DNA from: Verrucomicrobiota bacterium
Lineage (GTDB): Bacteria; Verrucomicrobiota; Verrucomicrobiia; Opitutales; UBA953
Length of the DNA stretch: 64,000 bases
NCBI GenBank assembly: GCA_030830965.1
Contig: JAURLX010000021.1
Coordinates: 62,001-126,000 of the forward strand
Direction of reading: 5' to 3'
Of the stretch, positions 36,713 through 46,205 are shown in pieces. The position numbers were made by a program, and so were the translations under genes. Position 1 is the stretch's first letter, and each line of letters opens with the position of its first letter. The notes beneath the pieces were generated by a model. The model did no database searches. It saw only the letters and a program-made list of their open reading frames with translations, and had not been told where the DNA came from.

Positions 36713-36742
36713 GGGCCGCCGCAAGGCGGCCCTTGTTCTTTT
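36713..36742 (+). terminator. Intrinsic terminator
   Basis: GGGCCGCC-GCAA-GGCGGCCC (36713-36732) is a perfect 8-bp stem with a stable GNRA-type loop, followed by TTGTTCTTTT. It ends the MuiA-pair/low-complexity transcript and separates it from the convergent sialidase-like gene that ends at 36747. Confidence 0.9.
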
Positions 36743-36746
36743 CCGT

Positions 36747-37913
36747 TCAGTCGAGTTTCCAGCGAGCCTGACGCAGCACGGCGGCAGGAGCTTCAGGAAG
36801 CTTCTCATACCAGACTGTCAGCAAGGCGCCGTCATCGAGCTGGACCGTGGAGGGATAGCCGAGGTCCCGCGTCGTCCCCTCCCCGGAGAGCATGACCGGT
36901 GCGCTCCAGCTACGCCCGTGGTCGGCGCTCACGCGCGCCTGATTGCCCCAGGGCGCGCGACGATGGCCGTAGGTCATGAGCAGACGGCCGTCACGCAGCC
37001 TGAGCAGGTGGGAGGGCAGCCCCCAGACACCGATCGGCGCCGGCACGGACCAGGTCCGGCCGCCGTCGCCGGATTCGCACTGGAGGGTCTCGCCGGCGTT
37101 GGCCTTGTTGTGATTGCGGATCTGGACGATGATCCGTCCGTCATCGGTCTCCACGCCGTGCAGCTCATGGTAACCCGTCGGCACTTCGTCGCCTGGCCGG
37201 GTCGGAATCTCCGCCAACCACCTCCAGGTGAGTCCGTCGTCACGGGACTCGGCCACGCCGATGCGCTTGGAGCCGGTCCAAAGTTCCTTGCCCGGATAGA
37301 GCAGCCGTCCGTCCTTGAGCCGGACGGGGCCGTGCGGGCTGTTCACCACGGTGGGGATGCGGGCCGACCAGGTGAGCCCGCCGTCCGTGGAGCGGATGAC
37401 CCACTCGCCCAGCTCGGCCTTGCGTGCCACGTCGTCAAGACGGGCATGCGCGGCGGTCCAGCGTGCGAGCTGCTCGGCGGGCATGGGCTTAGACTTCCAC
37501 CCGCCCGACTTCAGCTCGCCCATCGACTGCGCACGCTTCAGGTAGGGCTCGTAGGCGAGGGAGGTGAACGTGGTCACCAGCAGGGTGCCCCGGGCGGTCT
37601 CGAGGACGCCCGCGTCCCGATCGTCGATGGCCGTGTCGAGCAGGACACGGGGGTACGTCCAGGTGGATCCACCATCCCGCGAGGTCGACGCCCTCACCTG
37701 CCCCATCGGACAGACGTGGGCGTCCCGACCGCCCGACCAGACGGCCCACAGCTCGCCGCTGGCGCGGCGGACGACGGTCGGCCAGCCGCAGTAGGGCTCC
37801 TCCGCGGGCGTGATGGTACGGACCTCAAGGATCGTGACCGCCGGCGCGGACGGAGGCGTCTGGGCGCAGGCGAAGACGGACAGGCACAGGAGCGGCAAGG
37901 GGTGAAGTCGCAT
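36747..37913 (-). CDS. Exported sialidase-like (BNR/Asp-box) protein
   Basis: A 388-residue beta-propeller protein. Five Asp-box motifs are visible (SRDGGSTW, STDGGLTW, SRDDGLTW, SGDGGRTW, SADHGRSW), which fits the sialidase/exo-glycosidase propeller fold. A signal peptide with a possible lipobox (LSVFAC) is present. The start may be the ATG at 37913 or another ATG four codons upstream (37925). Likely substrates are sialosides or other terminal sugars of glycans, but the arginine triad cannot be confirmed. It is divergent from a Gfo/Idh/MocA oxidoreductase, about 100 bp apart. The long frame beyond 37925 is not part of the gene. Confidence 0.8.
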   Translation of the reverse strand: MRLHPLPLLCLSVFACAQTPPSAPAVTILEVRTITPAEEPYCGWPTVVRRASGELWAVWSGGRDAHVCPMGQVRASTSRDGGSTWTYPRVLLDTAIDDRDAGVLETARGTLLVTTFTSLAYEPYLKRAQSMGELKSGGWKSKPMPAEQLARWTAAHARLDDVARKAELGEWVIRSTDGGLTWSARIPTVVNSPHGPVRLKDGRLLYPGKELWTGSKRIGVAESRDDGLTWRWLAEIPTRPGDEVPTGYHELHGVETDDGRIIVQIRNHNKANAGETLQCESGDGGRTWSVPAPIGVWGLPSHLLRLRDGRLLMTYGHRRAPWGNQARVSADHGRSWSAPVMLSGEGTTRDLGYPSTVQLDDGALLTVWYEKLPEAPAAVLRQARWKLD

Positions 37914-38024
37914 GGACAAAGCCATAGCCAGGCGCACGCCCCTGTCCAACGCCGAAGGCCCGACGGCGGATTCGGACACCATATCGGGCTGGAAAGGTGC
38001 CGAGCCTGTGCGAAAAATCCTGAC

Positions 38025-39254
38025 ATGAGCCGCACCCCGGGTTCCCCCTTCTCGCGCCGCGGATTCCTGAGCGGAGTCGCCGTCACCGCCGCGGCCGCGC
38101 CAGGACTCCTCGGTGCGGACACGCCCGCCACCGCGACGCCCCGCAAGATCCGCATCGGCGTCGTCGGCGGTCGCTTCGGACTCTCCTTCCAGTTCCACGA
38201 GCATCCCGACTGCGTCGTCGAGGCCGTCGCCGAACTGCGCCCCGAACGGCTCGCAGCGCTCCAACGCACCTACCGCTGCAGCAAGGCCTATCCGTCACTG
38301 GAGGCGATGCTCAAGGATCCGAAGGTCGAGGCGGTCTTCCTCGCGACGCCCGCCCCCGACCATTGCCGTCACGCGCTGCTCTGCCTCGCAGCGGGGAAGC
38401 ACGTGCTCAGCGCCGTGCCCGCGGCGATGACGCTGGAAGAATGTCACGACCTGGCTTCGGCCGTGAGGAAGACCGGCCTCACCTACATGATGGGGGAGAC
38501 GAGCTGCTGGCAGCAGTCGACGATCTCCGCGCGCAAGTTCCACCAAGAGGGCCGCTTCGGGCGGCTCTACTACGTGGAGTCCGAATACCATCACCCGGGA
38601 CTGGAGACGCTCTACTTCGAGAACGGCCGCCGCACGTGGCGTCACGGGCTGCCGCCGATGCACTACCCGACGCACTGCACGGCTCACCTGCTGGGGGTGA
38701 CCGGCGAGCGGCTCACGGAGGTGACCTGCCACGGCTGGGGCGACGACCATCCGATCGTGAGGGACAACGCCTACGGCAACCCCTTCTGGAACGAGACCGC
38801 GCTCTTCCGCACCGACCGTGGCAACAGCATGCGCATCGCCATCTGGTGGCGCGGCGCCCAGCGCGGCGGCGAGCGCGCCCGCTACTACGGAGACAAGATG
38901 AGCTTCTACTTCAGCGACCCGACCGGAGCCGGCGGACCCGTGCTCGTTCACTCGCGCACGACTTCGGTGGAGAAGGATAGCGGGGGGTTCGAACGCGCCT
39001 CCCAGGTGTTGGAGAAGTATGAGCAGCCGGAGTGGTGGAAGACCGATTTGCTGCCCGAGCCCCTGCGCCACAACAGCGGCCACGAGGGTTCGCACACCTT
39101 CATCACGCACGAGTTCGTCGATGCGCTGGTCCGCGGCCGCAAGCCGTTCGTGGACATCGAGGCGGCCCTGGCCTACACGGTGCCCGGCATGATCGCCCAC
39201 CAGTCCGCCCTGCAGGGCGGCCGGAGCCTCAAGGTGCCCGTCATCACGGGCTGA
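38025..39254 (+). CDS. Tat-exported Gfo/Idh/MocA-family oxidoreductase
   Basis: A 409-residue NAD(P)-dependent oxidoreductase with an N-terminal twin-arginine signal (SRRGFLSG, R11-R12), so it is folded with cofactor before export. The Rossmann fold begins [13 protein letters not shown], and the family core motif region [12 protein letters not shown] follows; the usual EKP motif reads SAVPAA here. The C-terminal beta-sheet domain has H-rich segments ([15 protein letters not shown]). The family oxidises or epimerises sugars; exported members are common in PVC bacteria. It is divergent from the sialidase-like gene. The long frame upstream of 38025 is antisense shadow. Confidence 0.88.
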   Translation: MSRTPGSPFSRRGFLSGVAVTAAAAPGLLGADTPATATPRKIRIGVVGGRFGLSFQFHEHPDCVVEAVAELRPERLAALQRTYRCSKAYPSLEAMLKDPKVEAVFLATPAPDHCRHALLCLAAGKHVLSAVPAAMTLEECHDLASAVRKTGLTYMMGETSCWQQSTISARKFHQEGRFGRLYYVESEYHHPGLETLYFENGRRTWRHGLPPMHYPTHCTAHLLGVTGERLTEVTCHGWGDDHPIVRDNAYGNPFWNETALFRTDRGNSMRIAIWWRGAQRGGERARYYGDKMSFYFSDPTGAGGPVLVHSRTTSVEKDSGGFERASQVLEKYEQPEWWKTDLLPEPLRHNSGHEGSHTFITHEFVDALVRGRKPFVDIEAALAYTVPGMIAHQSALQGGRSLKVPVITG

Positions 39255-39291
39255 CGCTTGCTTCGGGCGGCGTCCCGCCCTCGTTGGGGCG

Positions 39292-39492
39292 ATGCGAGGC
39301 GTATCTAAGAGCGACCTGCCCGAGAAGACCTGCCCGGCCTGCGGGCGACCATTCGTCTGGCGCAAGAAATGGGAGCGATGCTGGGCGGAGGTGCGTTTCT
39401 GCAGCGACGCCTGCCGCAGGGGGACGCCGCGGGGCGGGAACCAGGCGGGGCGTCCCGGTGACAGAAGACGACCGGCACGGGGCAGTCATTGA
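39292..39492 (+). CDS. DUF2256-family zinc-ribbon protein
   Basis: A 66-residue protein. The core [20 protein letters not shown] with WERCW and FCSDACRR is diagnostic of DUF2256; C14, C17, C37 and C41 can bind zinc. The C-terminal 20 residues are basic and low complexity. The function is unknown; members often occur beside or fused to photolyase/cryptochrome genes. Here an Fe-S photolyase lies 14 kb away on the other strand. It is preceded by a short GGGCGG/CCGCCC hairpin (39265-39280) after the oxidoreductase stop. Confidence 0.88.
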   Translation: MRGVSKSDLPEKTCPACGRPFVWRKKWERCWAEVRFCSDACRRGTPRGGNQAGRPGDRRRPARGSH

Positions 39493-39524
39493 CCCCAGAC
39501 GCCCTTCCGCCTTCCTTCGACCCG

Positions 39525-41882
39525 ATGCTCCGCACCGCCCTGCTCCTCGCCGCCCCCCTGGCCCTCGCCGCCCCCCCGGCCGCGCCCAGTCCGGCCGCGT
39601 CGGCCTTCCTTGAGAGGCACTGCGTCGAGTGCCATGACGCCGACATGAAGAAGGGCGGGCTCGACCTCACGACGCTCGCCTTCCGGCCGGAGGACCGCCA
39701 GTCCTCCAAGACCTGGCAGCGGATGATCGAGCGCGTGCGCGAGGGCGAGATGCCCCCCTCGAAGAAGCCGCGCCCGCCCGCGGCCGAGGCCGCGGGGTTC
39801 GTCGCCGACGTCCACGCACCGCTCCTTGCCGCCGACGCCGCGGACGTCGCCCGCCAGGGCCGCGTGCATGTGCGGCGGCTCACGCGCGTGGAATACGAGT
39901 ACGCCGTGCACGACCTGCTCGGCATCGACATCCCGCTCGACGACTTCCTGCCGGAGGACCCCGTCACCCACGGGTTCCAGACCGTGGCCGAGGGGCAGCA
40001 GCTCTCCCACCATCAGCTCGGGCGCTACCTGGACATGGCCGACGTCGCGCTCGACGAGGCGTTCACACGCGCCCTCGAAGGCGACAGGCCCTTCGTCCGC
40101 ACGCTCGTGCCCGACGACCTAGACCACAACGGCCGGGGCAACAACCGCGCACCGGAACACCGGAGGCGGGACGACCTCAGCATCAGTTGGAACATGTCGC
40201 TCCAGTTCTACGGGCGCATGCACGCGACCGTGGTGCCCGAAGCGGGCTGGTATCGCGTGACGCTCAAGTCCGTCCGGGCCATCAATCCCAGGGAGGACGG
40301 CACGGTGTGGGGCACGCTGCGGTCGGGCCACTGCGAATCCAACGCCCCCATCCTCTACATGATGGGGCTGGTCGAGGCGACCGCGCAGCCGCGTGACATG
40401 ACCTTCGAGGGCTGGATCCAGAAAGGACACCGGCTCGAGCTCAGGCCCAACGACTTCACCCTCCGACGTCCCCCGGCGGGCGCCACGGGCGGCAACGTCT
40501 CCTACGTCGGGCGCGACCTGGAGGCTTCGGGCTTCCCGGGCATCGCGAACAAAGGCATCGTCATCGAGCGTTTCCACCCCAACGCGGACGCGCCCGAAGT
40601 CGCCCGGCGGCTCTTCGCCGGCCGCAAGGTCGAGGAGCTCCGCAAGGACCCGGCGGGAACGCTGCCCTCGCTCATCGCAGACTTCGCGGGCCGCGCCTTC
40701 CGACGGCCCGTCGGGGCCGCCGAGGCCGCGCCCTTCGCGGAGCTGGCGCTGAAGTCGGTCAGGGAAGGCGAGTCCGTCGAGATCGCGCTCAAATCGGCCT
40801 ATCACGCCATCCTCTGCTCGCCGCGCTTCCTGACCCTCGTCGAGCAGCCCGGACGGCTGGACGACTACGCCGTGGCCTCCCGCCTCAGCTTCGCCCTCTG
40901 GCTCAGCGGGCCGGACGAGGCGCTGCTCCAGGCCGCCCGCGCCGGACGCCTCCGAGACCCCGCCGAAATCGAACGCCAGGCCCTGCGCCTGCTCCAGGAC
41001 AGGAAGGCGGAGCGCTTCATCAGCAGCTTCACCGACCAGTGGCTGAAGCTCTCGCAGATCGACTTCACCTCGCCCGATCCGCGTCAGTTCCCGACGTTCG
41101 ACCCCGTGCTCCAGGAGTCGATGCTCCAGGAGGCGCGCGCGTTCGTGCGCGAGACCCTGAGCAAGGACCTCCCGGTCACCCACCTGCTGGACTCCGGCTT
41201 CGCCTTCCTCAACGGACGGCTCACCCGGCACTACGGTCTGAAAGTCCCGCTGAAGGCGGGCGGAGGCCTGCAGAAGATCGAGCTGCCCGCGGGGGCCCGC
41301 ACCGACCGGGGCGGCGTCATCGGGCTCGGCGCCGTGCTCAAGGTGACGGCCGACGGGACTTCGACCTCCCCGGTCGTCCGCGGCGTGTTCGTCAACGAGC
41401 GGCTGCTCGGCGTGCATGTGCCGCCGCCCCCGCCCAACGTACCGGCCATCGGCGAGCCCGACGTCCGGGGCGCCACCTCGATCCGGGACCGGCTCGAGAA
41501 GCATCGCAGCGGGGAGTCCTGCATGTCGTGCCACCGCGTCATCGACATGCCCGGCTTCGCGCTCGAGACGCTCGATCCGGTCGGGCTCTCGCGCTCACGC
41601 TACGGCCTGGGCAGAGGCGTGAAGATCGACCCCTCGGGCACGACCCCGGACGGCGAGGCCTTCGCGGGCCTGGCGGAATGGAAACGGCTCCAGCTGGCCC
41701 ATGCCGGCCGCCTGGCCCGCGGATTCGCGGGAAATTTCCTCACCTACGCCACCGGCGCCGCCCCGCGGCTCTCCGACCAGGCGGCGCTCGACGCCGTGAC
41801 CGACCGCGCCGCCGCCCGGGGCCACGGGATGCGCTCAATCCTGCTCGCATCCCTCGCGAGTCCCGTTTTCCTCAACAAGTGA
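39525..41882 (+). CDS. DUF1592-family secreted protein with two CxxCH motifs
   Basis: A 785-residue exported protein with the Planctomycete/Verrucomicrobia architecture: signal peptide, cytochrome c-like PSCyt segment (CVECHD at 33-38), DUF1587 (RLTRVEYEYAVHDLLGIDIP), a beta domain, DUF1595 and DUF1592 (SRLSFALWLSGPDEALL), DUF1588 (second haem-like motif CMSCH near residue 665), and DUF1585 at the end. The ATG at 39525 is preferred to the TTG at 39489 because it opens the signal peptide. It is followed 4 bp later by a DUF1552 protein, its usual partner. The pair is thought to act in extracytoplasmic redox or polymer metabolism, but no activity is established. Confidence 0.92.
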   Translation: MLRTALLLAAPLALAAPPAAPSPAASAFLERHCVECHDADMKKGGLDLTTLAFRPEDRQSSKTWQRMIERVREGEMPPSKKPRPPAAEAAGFVADVHAPLLAADAADVARQGRVHVRRLTRVEYEYAVHDLLGIDIPLDDFLPEDPVTHGFQTVAEGQQLSHHQLGRYLDMADVALDEAFTRALEGDRPFVRTLVPDDLDHNGRGNNRAPEHRRRDDLSISWNMSLQFYGRMHATVVPEAGWYRVTLKSVRAINPREDGTVWGTLRSGHCESNAPILYMMGLVEATAQPRDMTFEGWIQKGHRLELRPNDFTLRRPPAGATGGNVSYVGRDLEASGFPGIANKGIVIERFHPNADAPEVARRLFAGRKVEELRKDPAGTLPSLIADFAGRAFRRPVGAAEAAPFAELALKSVREGESVEIALKSAYHAILCSPRFLTLVEQPGRLDDYAVASRLSFALWLSGPDEALLQAARAGRLRDPAEIERQALRLLQDRKAERFISSFTDQWLKLSQIDFTSPDPRQFPTFDPVLQESMLQEARAFVRETLSKDLPVTHLLDSGFAFLNGRLTRHYGLKVPLKAGGGLQKIELPAGARTDRGGVIGLGAVLKVTADGTSTSPVVRGVFVNERLLGVHVPPPPPNVPAIGEPDVRGATSIRDRLEKHRSGESCMSCHRVIDMPGFALETLDPVGLSRSRYGLGRGVKIDPSGTTPDGEAFAGLAEWKRLQLAHAGRLARGFAGNFLTYATGAAPRLSDQAALDAVTDRAAARGHGMRSILLASLASPVFLNK

Positions 41883-41886
41883 GGCC

Positions 41887-43155
41887 ATGAAGAACTTCAC
41901 CATCACCACCGGCAAGACCCTCGACCGTCGCGCCCTGCTGCGCGCGGCCGGAGTATCCCTGGCCCTGCCGGTCCTCGACGCCATGACGCCCGCCTTCGCC
42001 GCCGAGAAGCCCTCCCCCTTCGCGAAGCGCTTCGTGGGCGTCTCGCTGTCGCTCGGCCTGCACAGCCCCTACCTCGTCCCCCAGGGGACCGGGACCGACT
42101 ACACGCCGTCCCCCTACCTCAAGGGCATCCAGGACATCCGCGAGGACTTCACCGTGGTCTCGGGCGCCTCGCACCCCGGCGTCACGGGCGGCCACTCCGC
42201 CGAAGGCAGCATCTTCTCCGCCTGCCCGAACTCCCGCGGCACGACCTCCCGCAACACCATCTCCCTCGACCAGCTGATGGCCAACCGTCTCGGCCACGAG
42301 ACCCGGTTCCACTCGCTGGTCCTCAACACCGGCAGTTCCACCAGCCCCTCCTACACCGAAAACGGGGCCATGATCCCGGCGGAGAACAACGCCATGCGGC
42401 TCTTCACCCGCTTGTTCGTCGACGACTCCCCCGGGGAGCGCCGCCGCCAGGCCGAGCTGATCCGCCGCGGTCGCAGCGTGATGGACGTCGTCGCCGGCGA
42501 GGCCTCGCGGCTCCGCGGCGACGTCAGCGCCGAGGACCGCGACCGTCTGGACAACTGGTTCACCAGCGTGCGCGACCTGGAGCAGCGCCTCGCCGCCAAC
42601 GAGGCCTGGACGAACCGCCCCAAGCCGAAAGTCAGCCTCAAGGCGCCCACCCAGATGCCCCGCAACAACGAGGTGGCGGTCAATGGGATCTTCTTAGATC
42701 TGGTGCACATGGCGCTCGTCACCGACTCCACCCGCTTCGTCACGCTTCACATCACCGGCAACAACGTCAACGGCATCGACGGCGTGTCCTCGAGCTACCA
42801 CGACCTCAGCCACCACGGGCTCGACGAGGAGAAGCTGCGCCAGCTCGCCATCGTCGAGGCCGGCCAGATCAAGGCCTGGGGCACGTTCGTCCGCAAGCTG
42901 CGCGACTCAGGCCTGCTGAAGGAGACCATGACGGTCATGACCTCCAACCTCGGCAACGCCTCCAGCCACAACAACCTGAACATGCCGGTGCTGTTCGCGG
43001 GCGGCGGCTTCCGTCACGGACGCCACCTCGCCTTCGACCAGAAGAACAACTACCCGCTGCCGAACCTCTACCTGAGCGCGCTCCACCGGCTCGGCCTGGA
43101 GGAGAAGCGCTTTGCGACGACCTCCAGCACGATGCGCGGGCTGGACGTCGCCTGA
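41887..43155 (+). CDS. DUF1552-family exported protein
   Basis: A 422-residue protein with a Tat-like N-terminus (DRRALLRAAGVSLALP). Family features include FAKRFVGVSLSLGLH near the start and ASHPGVTGGHSAEGSIFSAC with conserved His residues, followed by DQLMANRLGHETRFHSLVL. Near the C-terminus HDLSHHG supplies further His residues that could bind a metal. It starts 4 bp after the DUF1592 gene, preceded by GTGAGG in the ribosome-binding position, and the two genes are nearly always paired in PVC genomes. The function is not established; the fold is thought to relate to alkaline phosphatase/sulfatase-like proteins such as DUF1501. Confidence 0.92.
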   Translation: MKNFTITTGKTLDRRALLRAAGVSLALPVLDAMTPAFAAEKPSPFAKRFVGVSLSLGLHSPYLVPQGTGTDYTPSPYLKGIQDIREDFTVVSGASHPGVTGGHSAEGSIFSACPNSRGTTSRNTISLDQLMANRLGHETRFHSLVLNTGSSTSPSYTENGAMIPAENNAMRLFTRLFVDDSPGERRRQAELIRRGRSVMDVVAGEASRLRGDVSAEDRDRLDNWFTSVRDLEQRLAANEAWTNRPKPKVSLKAPTQMPRNNEVAVNGIFLDLVHMALVTDSTRFVTLHITGNNVNGIDGVSSSYHDLSHHGLDEEKLRQLAIVEAGQIKAWGTFVRKLRDSGLLKETMTVMTSNLGNASSHNNLNMPVLFAGGGFRHGRHLAFDQKNNYPLPNLYLSALHRLGLEEKRFATTSSTMRGLDVA

Positions 43156-43168
43156 GCGGCGCGGCGGA

Positions 43169-44893
43169 TCACTTCTTCTTCGCGTTCTTGCCCTTGCCGT
43201 TCTTGACGGCGCCGGGATCCTTGAGCGGCCAGGGGCTGACGCCGATGCGGGCCGCCCAGGCCTCCCATTGCGCGGCCATCGTCTTCACGCGGTCGGGCTG
43301 CGCCGCGGCCAGGTCGTTCGACTCGGTCCGGTCGGACTGGATGTCGTAGAGCTCCCATCCTCCGGGATGCTTGGAGACGAGCTTCCAGTCGCCGTCGCGC
43401 ACGGCGCGGTTGCCCTCGTGCTCCCAGAAGAGAGGCGTGGGACGGTCGAGGATCCGACCGGCGAAGACGGGCAGAAGCGAGACGCCCTCCATTGGCCGCA
43501 CCTTCTCCCCCGCGGACTCCGCGGGATAATTGGCGCGGGCGAGGTCGACGCACGTGGCCATAATGTCGATGAGGTGCGCGGGATGGTAGTCCAGGCCGCC
43601 CTTGACGCCTTGTCCGATGCCGGCCGGCCAGTGCGCGATGAGCGGGGTGCTGATGCCGCCCTCGTGCGACCAGTGCTTGTATTCACGGAAAGGCGTGTTG
43701 CTCACGCCGGCCCAGCCGCGGCCGTAGCCGACGTAGGTGTCGGCGGGCCCTGGCATGACGCCGGCGCCCTGCCGCACGGGGAAGCCGTCGCGGGTCTGTT
43801 TCGGGATCATGTCGGGCTGGAGGTAGGCGGCATCCAGCGGAGGCAGGGTCGGCTTGTCGGCCCTCGGTTTGAAGGCGCCGTTGCGGCCCATCGCCTCGGC
43901 GCAGCCGCCGTTGTCCTGCATGTAGAGGATGAGGGTGTTCTCGAACTGTCCGTTGGCCTTGAGCGCGGCGACGAGCCGGCCGACGCCCTGGTCCATCGAA
44001 TCCACCATGGCGGCGTAGACCTCCATGCAGCGCGCTTCCCAGGCCTTGTCACTGACGCCGGCCCAGTCGTCGCGGAGCGGCGCCGGCTTCCACCTCGGAT
44101 CGAGCAGGCCGAGGGCGCGCATCTTCTCGAGACGGGCGGCGCTGACCGCGCCGTAACCGGCGTCGTAGCGGCCGCGGTATTTCGCGATGTCGGCCTCCTT
44201 CGCGTGAAGGGGCCAGTGCGCGGCGGTGTAGGCGAGGTAGAGGAAGAAGGGCCGGTCCGGAGCGGCGGCGCGGTGGTCGGTCACGAAGCGCACGGCGTGG
44301 TCGCTGAGGGCGTCGGTGTAATAGTACTCCTTCGGCCGGTACTCGGGGTCGGCGTAAGGCGAGACGTAGGACCGGTCCCGCACGAGGGTGTTGGGGTCGT
44401 AGAAGCTGCCGGCGCCGTGGATGGTGCCGTAGAAACGGTCGAATCCTCTGCTGAGCGGCCAGTTGTGCTTGTCGGCCTCGCTCTCGGCCTTGGCCTTGCG
44501 GGCGACGTGCCACTTGCCCGCCATGTAGGTCGAGTAGCCTCCGCCCTTCAGCACCTCGGCGATGGTCACGGCCTTGCGGCTGAGGTCGCCCGCGTAGGCC
44601 TCGCCGACCTTCACGCTCCAGTCGTCCACCATGTGGCCGATGCCGGCCTGGTGCGAATAGAGTCCGGTGAGGAGCGCGGCCCGGGTGGGACAGCAGCGCG
44701 CGGTGTTGTAGAACTGGGTGAAGCGCAGGCCGCCCGACGCGAGCGCGTCGAGGTTGGGCGTGGCGATCTCGCCGCCGTAGCAACCGAGGTCGGAGTAGCC
44801 CATGTCATCGGTCAGGATGACGATGATGTTGGGCCGAGGTGCGGCGGACAGCGTCGCGCCGAGGACGAGCAGGAAGGCGAGCAGGGCTCTCAT
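43169..44893 (-). CDS. Secreted S1-type sulfatase (arylsulfatase A-like)
   Basis: A 574-residue exported sulfatase, the longest in the window. The signal peptide (MRALLAFLLVLGATLSAA) is followed by LTDDMGYSD and the maturation motif CCPTR (formylglycine cysteine C67). GKWHVARK, YMQDNGGCAEAMGRNG and WEHEGNRAVRDGDWKLV fit arylsulfatase A-like enzymes. The Lys-rich tail (NGKGKNAKKK) is again present. It stands alone on the minus strand, convergent with the DUF1552 gene. The ATG lacks a Shine-Dalgarno (CGTCGCCCCCATG). Confidence 0.93.
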   Translation of the reverse strand: MRALLAFLLVLGATLSAAPRPNIIVILTDDMGYSDLGCYGGEIATPNLDALASGGLRFTQFYNTARCCPTRAALLTGLYSHQAGIGHMVDDWSVKVGEAYAGDLSRKAVTIAEVLKGGGYSTYMAGKWHVARKAKAESEADKHNWPLSRGFDRFYGTIHGAGSFYDPNTLVRDRSYVSPYADPEYRPKEYYYTDALSDHAVRFVTDHRAAAPDRPFFLYLAYTAAHWPLHAKEADIAKYRGRYDAGYGAVSAARLEKMRALGLLDPRWKPAPLRDDWAGVSDKAWEARCMEVYAAMVDSMDQGVGRLVAALKANGQFENTLILYMQDNGGCAEAMGRNGAFKPRADKPTLPPLDAAYLQPDMIPKQTRDGFPVRQGAGVMPGPADTYVGYGRGWAGVSNTPFREYKHWSHEGGISTPLIAHWPAGIGQGVKGGLDYHPAHLIDIMATCVDLARANYPAESAGEKVRPMEGVSLLPVFAGRILDRPTPLFWEHEGNRAVRDGDWKLVSKHPGGWELYDIQSDRTESNDLAAAQPDRVKTMAAQWEAWAARIGVSPWPLKDPGAVKNGKGKNAKKK

Positions 44894-44943
44894 GGGGGCG
44901 ACGCAGGCTGGACGCGCCGACCTCCGGGCTCAATCCCCTTCCC

Positions 44944-46119
44944 TCAGCCCAGGACGCGCTCGACGGCCCAATAGAGTCCGGCAAGGGCGATCAGGACCGA
45001 AGCCGGAATGACCACGAACCGGCGGCGCACCTGCTCGTCGGTGATGCGGAAGGTGAGGACCCAGGCTGAGGCGATCACGGCCAGCTGACCGGCCTCCACG
45101 CCGAAGTTGAACCCGGCCAGCGCCACGCCCAGGGAGCCGGTGGCGGAGGCGATGTCACCGAGGGCCCCCGCGAACCCCAGGCCGTGGATCAGGCCGAAGG
45201 CGAAGACGGTGGCGAGGCGACGGAAGGAATAGACGGGGCGGAAAACGTTCTCCAGCGCCACGAAGACGATGCTGGCGGCGATGACCGGCTCCACGAGCGA
45301 GGCGGGCACGGAGACCAGACCGAAGGTGGCGAGACCCAGCGTGACGGTGTGCGCGAGGGTGAACGCGGTCACCTGATACAGGAGGGGGCGCCAGGCGGCG
45401 CTGAGCAGGAAGATGCCGAGGACGAAGAGGATGTGATCCAGGCCCTTCGGCACGACATGCACGAAGCCCTGACGGAAGAAGCTGCCGAAGGTGGCGAACG
45501 CGTCCGCGGCCTTGCCTGCAGCCGGCCCGGGTTTCGCAGGCTCACGCGAGGCGACTCCTGCGAGGTCGAGCACGAAGCCATGCTCGCCCGGAAAGAGCAC
45601 GGCGACGCGCGGATGGGGGATGAAGTCGACGGAGTTGGAGACGACGACGGAGAGTTCCTTCTCCGCCTTGGAACGCACCTGCCAGCCGGAGATGCCGGCC
45701 GTGACCTTCGTCCGCCAGGTGCCGGTGAGCACCACAATCTCCTCGTCCGGACGGACGGCGAGTCCGTCGGGCGCGGTGAAGGCGAACTTGAACTCGGGGC
45801 TCACGCGGCCGACGGGCTCGAGACGGTATTCGATGTTGCGGAGCGCAAACTCCGCCGCGAGTCGCAAGAGCTCCTCGCGACGGGCGGGGGAGGCCGACGC
45901 AAGGCCGCGCGCGGTCAGGTAAGGCGCGTTTTCAGGAATGGGCTCGAAGCAGCGAGGGTCCACTTCCACCGTGATTTCGGCGTCCCCCCCCGAAAGGAAG
46001 CTCCCGCGGACAGGGATGTCAGGTATGGGATGCGCGGCCAGGGTACCGCCCAGACACAAAACGGCGGCCAAAACGGCGTTTTTCCAGGCGGCGGCTGGCC
46101 GAATCATGGGCGGGAGCAT
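44944..46119 (-). CDS. HupE/UreJ-like membrane protein with N-terminal exported domain
   Basis: A 391-residue protein. The ATG at 46119 is favoured by AAGGGG six bases upstream; an ATG at 46107 is possible. A signal-anchor helix is followed by about 200 residues of soluble beta-rich domain, then 6-7 hydrophobic helices. His-containing motifs VPKGLDHILFVLGIFLL, AHTVTLGLA and GLIHGLGFAGALG match the HupE/UreJ family linked to nickel or cobalt supply; the longer two-part form is common in other bacteria with unknown substrate. Nearby metal genes (ZIP, RcnA-like) make a metal role plausible. It is divergent from the small secreted protein gene. Confidence 0.82.
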   Translation of the reverse strand: MLPPMIRPAAAWKNAVLAAVLCLGGTLAAHPIPDIPVRGSFLSGGDAEITVEVDPRCFEPIPENAPYLTARGLASASPARREELLRLAAEFALRNIEYRLEPVGRVSPEFKFAFTAPDGLAVRPDEEIVVLTGTWRTKVTAGISGWQVRSKAEKELSVVVSNSVDFIPHPRVAVLFPGEHGFVLDLAGVASREPAKPGPAAGKAADAFATFGSFFRQGFVHVVPKGLDHILFVLGIFLLSAAWRPLLYQVTAFTLAHTVTLGLATFGLVSVPASLVEPVIAASIVFVALENVFRPVYSFRRLATVFAFGLIHGLGFAGALGDIASATGSLGVALAGFNFGVEAGQLAVIASAWVLTFRITDEQVRRRFVVIPASVLIALAGLYWAVERVLG

Positions 46120-46205
46120 GAAGTTCCCCTTATGCCCATCAACTAAGATTGTGATTTGCAAAGCAAAGACCCCGGTGCCAGAAATGTAGCCCCCAACCAA
46201 CCCCC

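Noticed and set aside
36918-38024. 369-codon extension upstream of the Gfo/Idh/MocA gene
   Set aside because: It mirrors the sialidase-like gene on the other strand, and the Tat signal starts at 38025.
39265-39280. Intrinsic terminator after the Gfo/Idh/MocA gene
   Set aside because: GGGCGG/CCGCCC hairpin is followed by TCGTTGGGG, no T-run, so it is weak evidence.
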